DNA from: Xiphias gladius
Taxonomy: Eukaryota > Chordata > Actinopteri > Istiophoriformes > Xiphiidae
Length of the DNA: 64,000 nucleotides
Assembly (NCBI RefSeq): GCF_016859285.1
Contig: NC_053419.1
Coordinates: forward strand, 15,672,501 to 15,736,500
Reading direction: 5' to 3'
This document shows, in pieces, positions 62,436-64,000 of the stretch. Position 1 is the first letter of the stretch, and every line of letters starts with the position of its first letter. Made by a program: the position numbers and the translations under genes. The notes under the pieces are model-generated. The model saw nothing but the letters and a program-made list of their open reading frames with translations. It was not told where the DNA came from and searched no databases.

Positions 62436-64000
62436 AAAAGCATGAAGGGACACATTCATGTCCTCAAATGAAACATAAATACAAAATATATTTATATGTA
62501 CAAATTATGGCAGAGACAAATAGAAGCGTACCTGGTACTTTCTAATAATGTTAATTCACAAAAAACATAAAAAGGAAAAATTTACTTGTAGCTCCCAATT
62601 TGTTGTTTATCAAAGAGAGATGAATCAAACATAACCAATACGAACCTGGTACATGATGCACCCTGGGTCTGAACTCAGTATCTCTACAGTTCGTATAAGG
62701 TTTGAGGTACAAAAATGAGGTAAGCACTACTTTTGAATAAAAAGCAAGCCCATAGGTAAGATCAAATATGTTTTGCTATGTGCAGCAAAACATCTCAAAC
62801 TCTAAGCCAATTAAAATTTCCTTTCTGCAGTTTTTTTTTACCTGTCTTGCTTTCATAGCAACAAATGGATAAAAATGCACAATTGGCTCAAACCTCATTT
62901 CGACTGTTCTTTTGCAAAAATCTCCACATTTATGGTACAAGTTAGCAAAACTTTGCTGCTGAAGCCAGAGGAAAGTTCTCACAGTTGTCATACTTGGAAC
63001 AGAATATCATAAGTACAGTGTGGTCAAACAATTATTCAAGAGGGGAATGCCTTTTATCCCCAACTGACTGCACTCTGTATTTCACAGAGGTAATACAACA
63101 TTTTGACCACAGGGAGGCACTACACAGCACAATGACCCAGAACTCAATTTTGTTCACGGTATTGGATTCTTCAAAAATATGAAGCATCCGTCTTACCCAT
63201 CTGCTTCTATTTCTATGTTAGTTAATAATAATGGCAGTAAGCATTAGTCTGTTATCAGATGTTCGGAACAGTAATGGCAGCAGATAGCATCACTTTACAA
63301 GCCAAGCAGAAACATCAACTAGAACTTGAATAATCACACAACTCTAATCTTGAATTTTTAAAATAAGCAGCTATTTCACATCATTTCCTCAGTAAACTCG
63401 GTTACTGCATACTGTGTGAAGAGACTGATGCATTTTATAAATGCATAAATGCACATAAATAGCATTTGTGCGGAAAATCATATGTCAACCAGTCCGTAAA
63501 TTTAAATGAATCTTTCTCTGTCAGCACAAATGACGTGTGGTTCTCAATCAGCAGAGCGTTTGAAGTGACCAGCGCAGTTTGTTTAAAACTGGAAGGCCAT
63601 CCCTAATACTGTTACGGATCAAATAACACCAGTTCTCTAATAGCGGTGGGAACCACAAAAATGGATTGATAAAAGCACCGTTGATCAGAGTATAACTGAA
63701 CTGACACGCTTTGTTGAAAATGATCAGATTTCAGCTCAAGATTTCAGTGCAGATCTATAAAATCTCTTATATTTTCATTAACTCTGTTTCTATCATTCAG
63801 TCTTTGTGATTTCCACGATTCACGCGGTACGTCTCCACATTAAATCATCAATATTACACTGTATACCCATCATGTGCTTCTAAAAACCAAGTCTGACACC
63901 AGGGAATACAATCTTGAGTCTGAAAAAATGCTGATTAAGGCATTAGATTGAGTATATATTTCGTGTTTGTCACCCCAAACTTATATCCTCTTCTTCCCCA
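62436..64000. other. No coding exon recognised; possible 3' UTR of next gene
   Basis: AT-rich sequence running off the window. Reading frames are short and featureless. Confidence 0.4.

Overview
The window is vertebrate nuclear DNA, most likely a ray-finned (teleost) fish. It has long introns, AC/GT microsatellites, and many decayed L2/CR1-type LINEs, Tc1/mariner and hAT fragments of the kinds usual in fish. Two protein-coding genes can be supported, both on the minus strand: endoglin (eng, coding span 9667-46894, 13 coding exons, about 564 residues) and cytosolic adenylate kinase 1 (ak1, 55830-57612, 6 coding exons, 194 residues). ENG and AK1 are also neighbours in the same orientation in mammals, so this is a conserved block.

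Layout: 1-9666 has no convincing exon. It holds a decayed LINE tail (660-828), a decayed hAT-like foldback element (4345-4949) and possible eng 3' UTR with polyadenylation signals at 9330 or 5806. 9667-46894 is eng. Its 3' exons are clustered at 9667-10146 and 15378-18500, and the 5' exons are spread through introns of 2.6 to 15 kb that carry an L2-like LINE (11965-13190), a dead Tc1 transposon (15785-16640), a 95-bp AC repeat, LINE debris (41930-43990) and a hAT transposase scrap (45080-45440). 46895-55119 is intergenic and contains the eng upstream region and a CpG-richer stretch. 55120-57642 is ak1 with its 3' UTR. 57643-64000 holds ak1 upstream DNA, including a TATA-plus-E-box promoter candidate at 61548-61567, a deleted Tc1 element (59096-59665), and what may be the 3' end of a further minus-strand gene beyond 62430.

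The most interesting points concern eng. (1) The predicted protein goes straight from the orphan domain to the ZP-C module: no ZP-N-like exon is visible, and the cysteines expected there are missing. (2) An RVKR furin-type site lies between ZP-C and the membrane. (3) The cytoplasmic tail is encoded by tiny exons separated by 96- and 103-nt introns. One is a frame-neutral 48-nt exon, and retention of the 96-nt intron would give a short-tail form by the same route as mammalian S-endoglin. (4) Intron 1 holds a 25-bp ETS/FOX/GATA cluster. ak1 looks wholly ordinary, with all nucleotide-binding residues present. I found no prokaryote-type system, CRISPR array, tRNA or rRNA.
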